Shown here: positions 6,355 to 6,472 of the stretch, in pieces
How positions within the stretch are numbered: the first letter of the stretch is position 1
How the letters are laid out: every line of letters begins with the position of its first letter
Source: JBBRLA01 sp038231615
Lineage (GTDB): Bacteria; Myxococcota_A; Polyangia; Palsa-1104; JAEUJZ01
Assembly: GCA_038231615.1 (NCBI GenBank)
Contig: JBBRLA010000510.1
Location: 1-6,472, forward strand
Reading direction: 5' to 3'
DNA length: 6,472 bases
Notes under the pieces: model-generated
What the model saw: only the letters and a program-made list of their open reading frames with translations
Told to the model about the DNA's origin: nothing
Databases searched by the model: none
Program-made: the position numbers and the translations under genes

Positions 6355-6472
6355 CGGAGACGCGCCAGGATGCGGCGAGCATGCGCGTTGTGCTCCGCGG
6401 AGTCTCAAGGGTGAGGCGAAGGGGGCCGTGACGGTTGCGCTGCGAGCTCAGGCAGGCACGATCGGAGCGTCA
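6355..6472. other. Downstream flank, no supported gene
   Basis: The last 118 bases hold no complete gene. A perfect 10-bp palindrome CTCCGCGGAG lies at 6393-6402 without a T-run, so no terminator is evident and the operon may continue. A GTG at 6428 opens a frame that is still open at the window edge (15 codons). A G-rich run sits only two bases before it, too close for a good ribosome binding site, so it is not called as a gene. Confidence 0.5.

Noticed and set aside
6393..6402. Palindrome CTCCGCGGAG as a terminator after the methylase
   Set aside because: It has no loop and no following T-run, and such palindromes are common at this GC content.
5287..6408. Long reverse-strand open frame of about 373 codons opposite the methylase C-terminus
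   Set aside because: Low-complexity Gly/Leu/Ala-rich translation with no domain; it is explained by strong C-ending codon use on the coding strand.
1..6472. CRISPR array, tRNA, or retron/DGR-type RNA element
   Set aside because: No regularly spaced repeats, tRNA-like cloverleaf or reverse transcriptase motif was seen on either strand.

Overview
The window is GC-rich bacterial DNA (about two-thirds G+C in the coding parts), and all genes lie on the plus strand. No rRNA, tRNA or housekeeping gene is present, so the organism cannot be named. A high-GC proteobacterium or similar lineage is a reasonable guess, no more. The content is accessory: the tail of a DDE transposase, then three tightly packed genes that look like a defence island or restriction-modification-like island.

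Layout: (1) 1-341, C-terminal part of an ISAs1/IS4-type transposase cut by the window edge. (2) 342-659, about 320 bases with no convincing gene, ending in a good sigma70-type promoter (622-650). The predicted transcription start falls only a few bases before the next start codon. (3) 660-1793, a compact ABC-type AAA ATPase of the AAA15/AAA21 (OLD/RecF-like) class. (4) 1786-2358, a small TOPRIM-like protein starting at TTG inside the end of the ATPase gene. (5) 2368-6354, a 1328-residue PglX-like (BREX/Eco57I-class) N6-adenine DNA methyltransferase. (6) 6355-6472, non-coding or the start of something cut off by the edge.

Genes 3-5 are separated by an 8-base overlap and a 9-base gap, so they very probably form one operon. 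The ATPase plus TOPRIM pair has the general architecture of OLD-like, PARIS (AriA-AriB) and RloA-RloB effectors, in which an ABC ATPase controls a TOPRIM nuclease. The third gene is a methylase of the type that marks self DNA in BREX and related systems. A plausible reading, which is inference, is that the methylase supplies self-marking or target recognition and the ATPase/TOPRIM pair is the sensor-effector. The usual BREX partners (BrxA/B/C, PglZ, BrxL) are absent from the window but could lie downstream.

The methylase gene is a visible mosaic. Its presumed target-recognition part (about 4141-4980) has lower GC and different codon choice from its flanks, as expected if DNA specificity was swapped by recombination.
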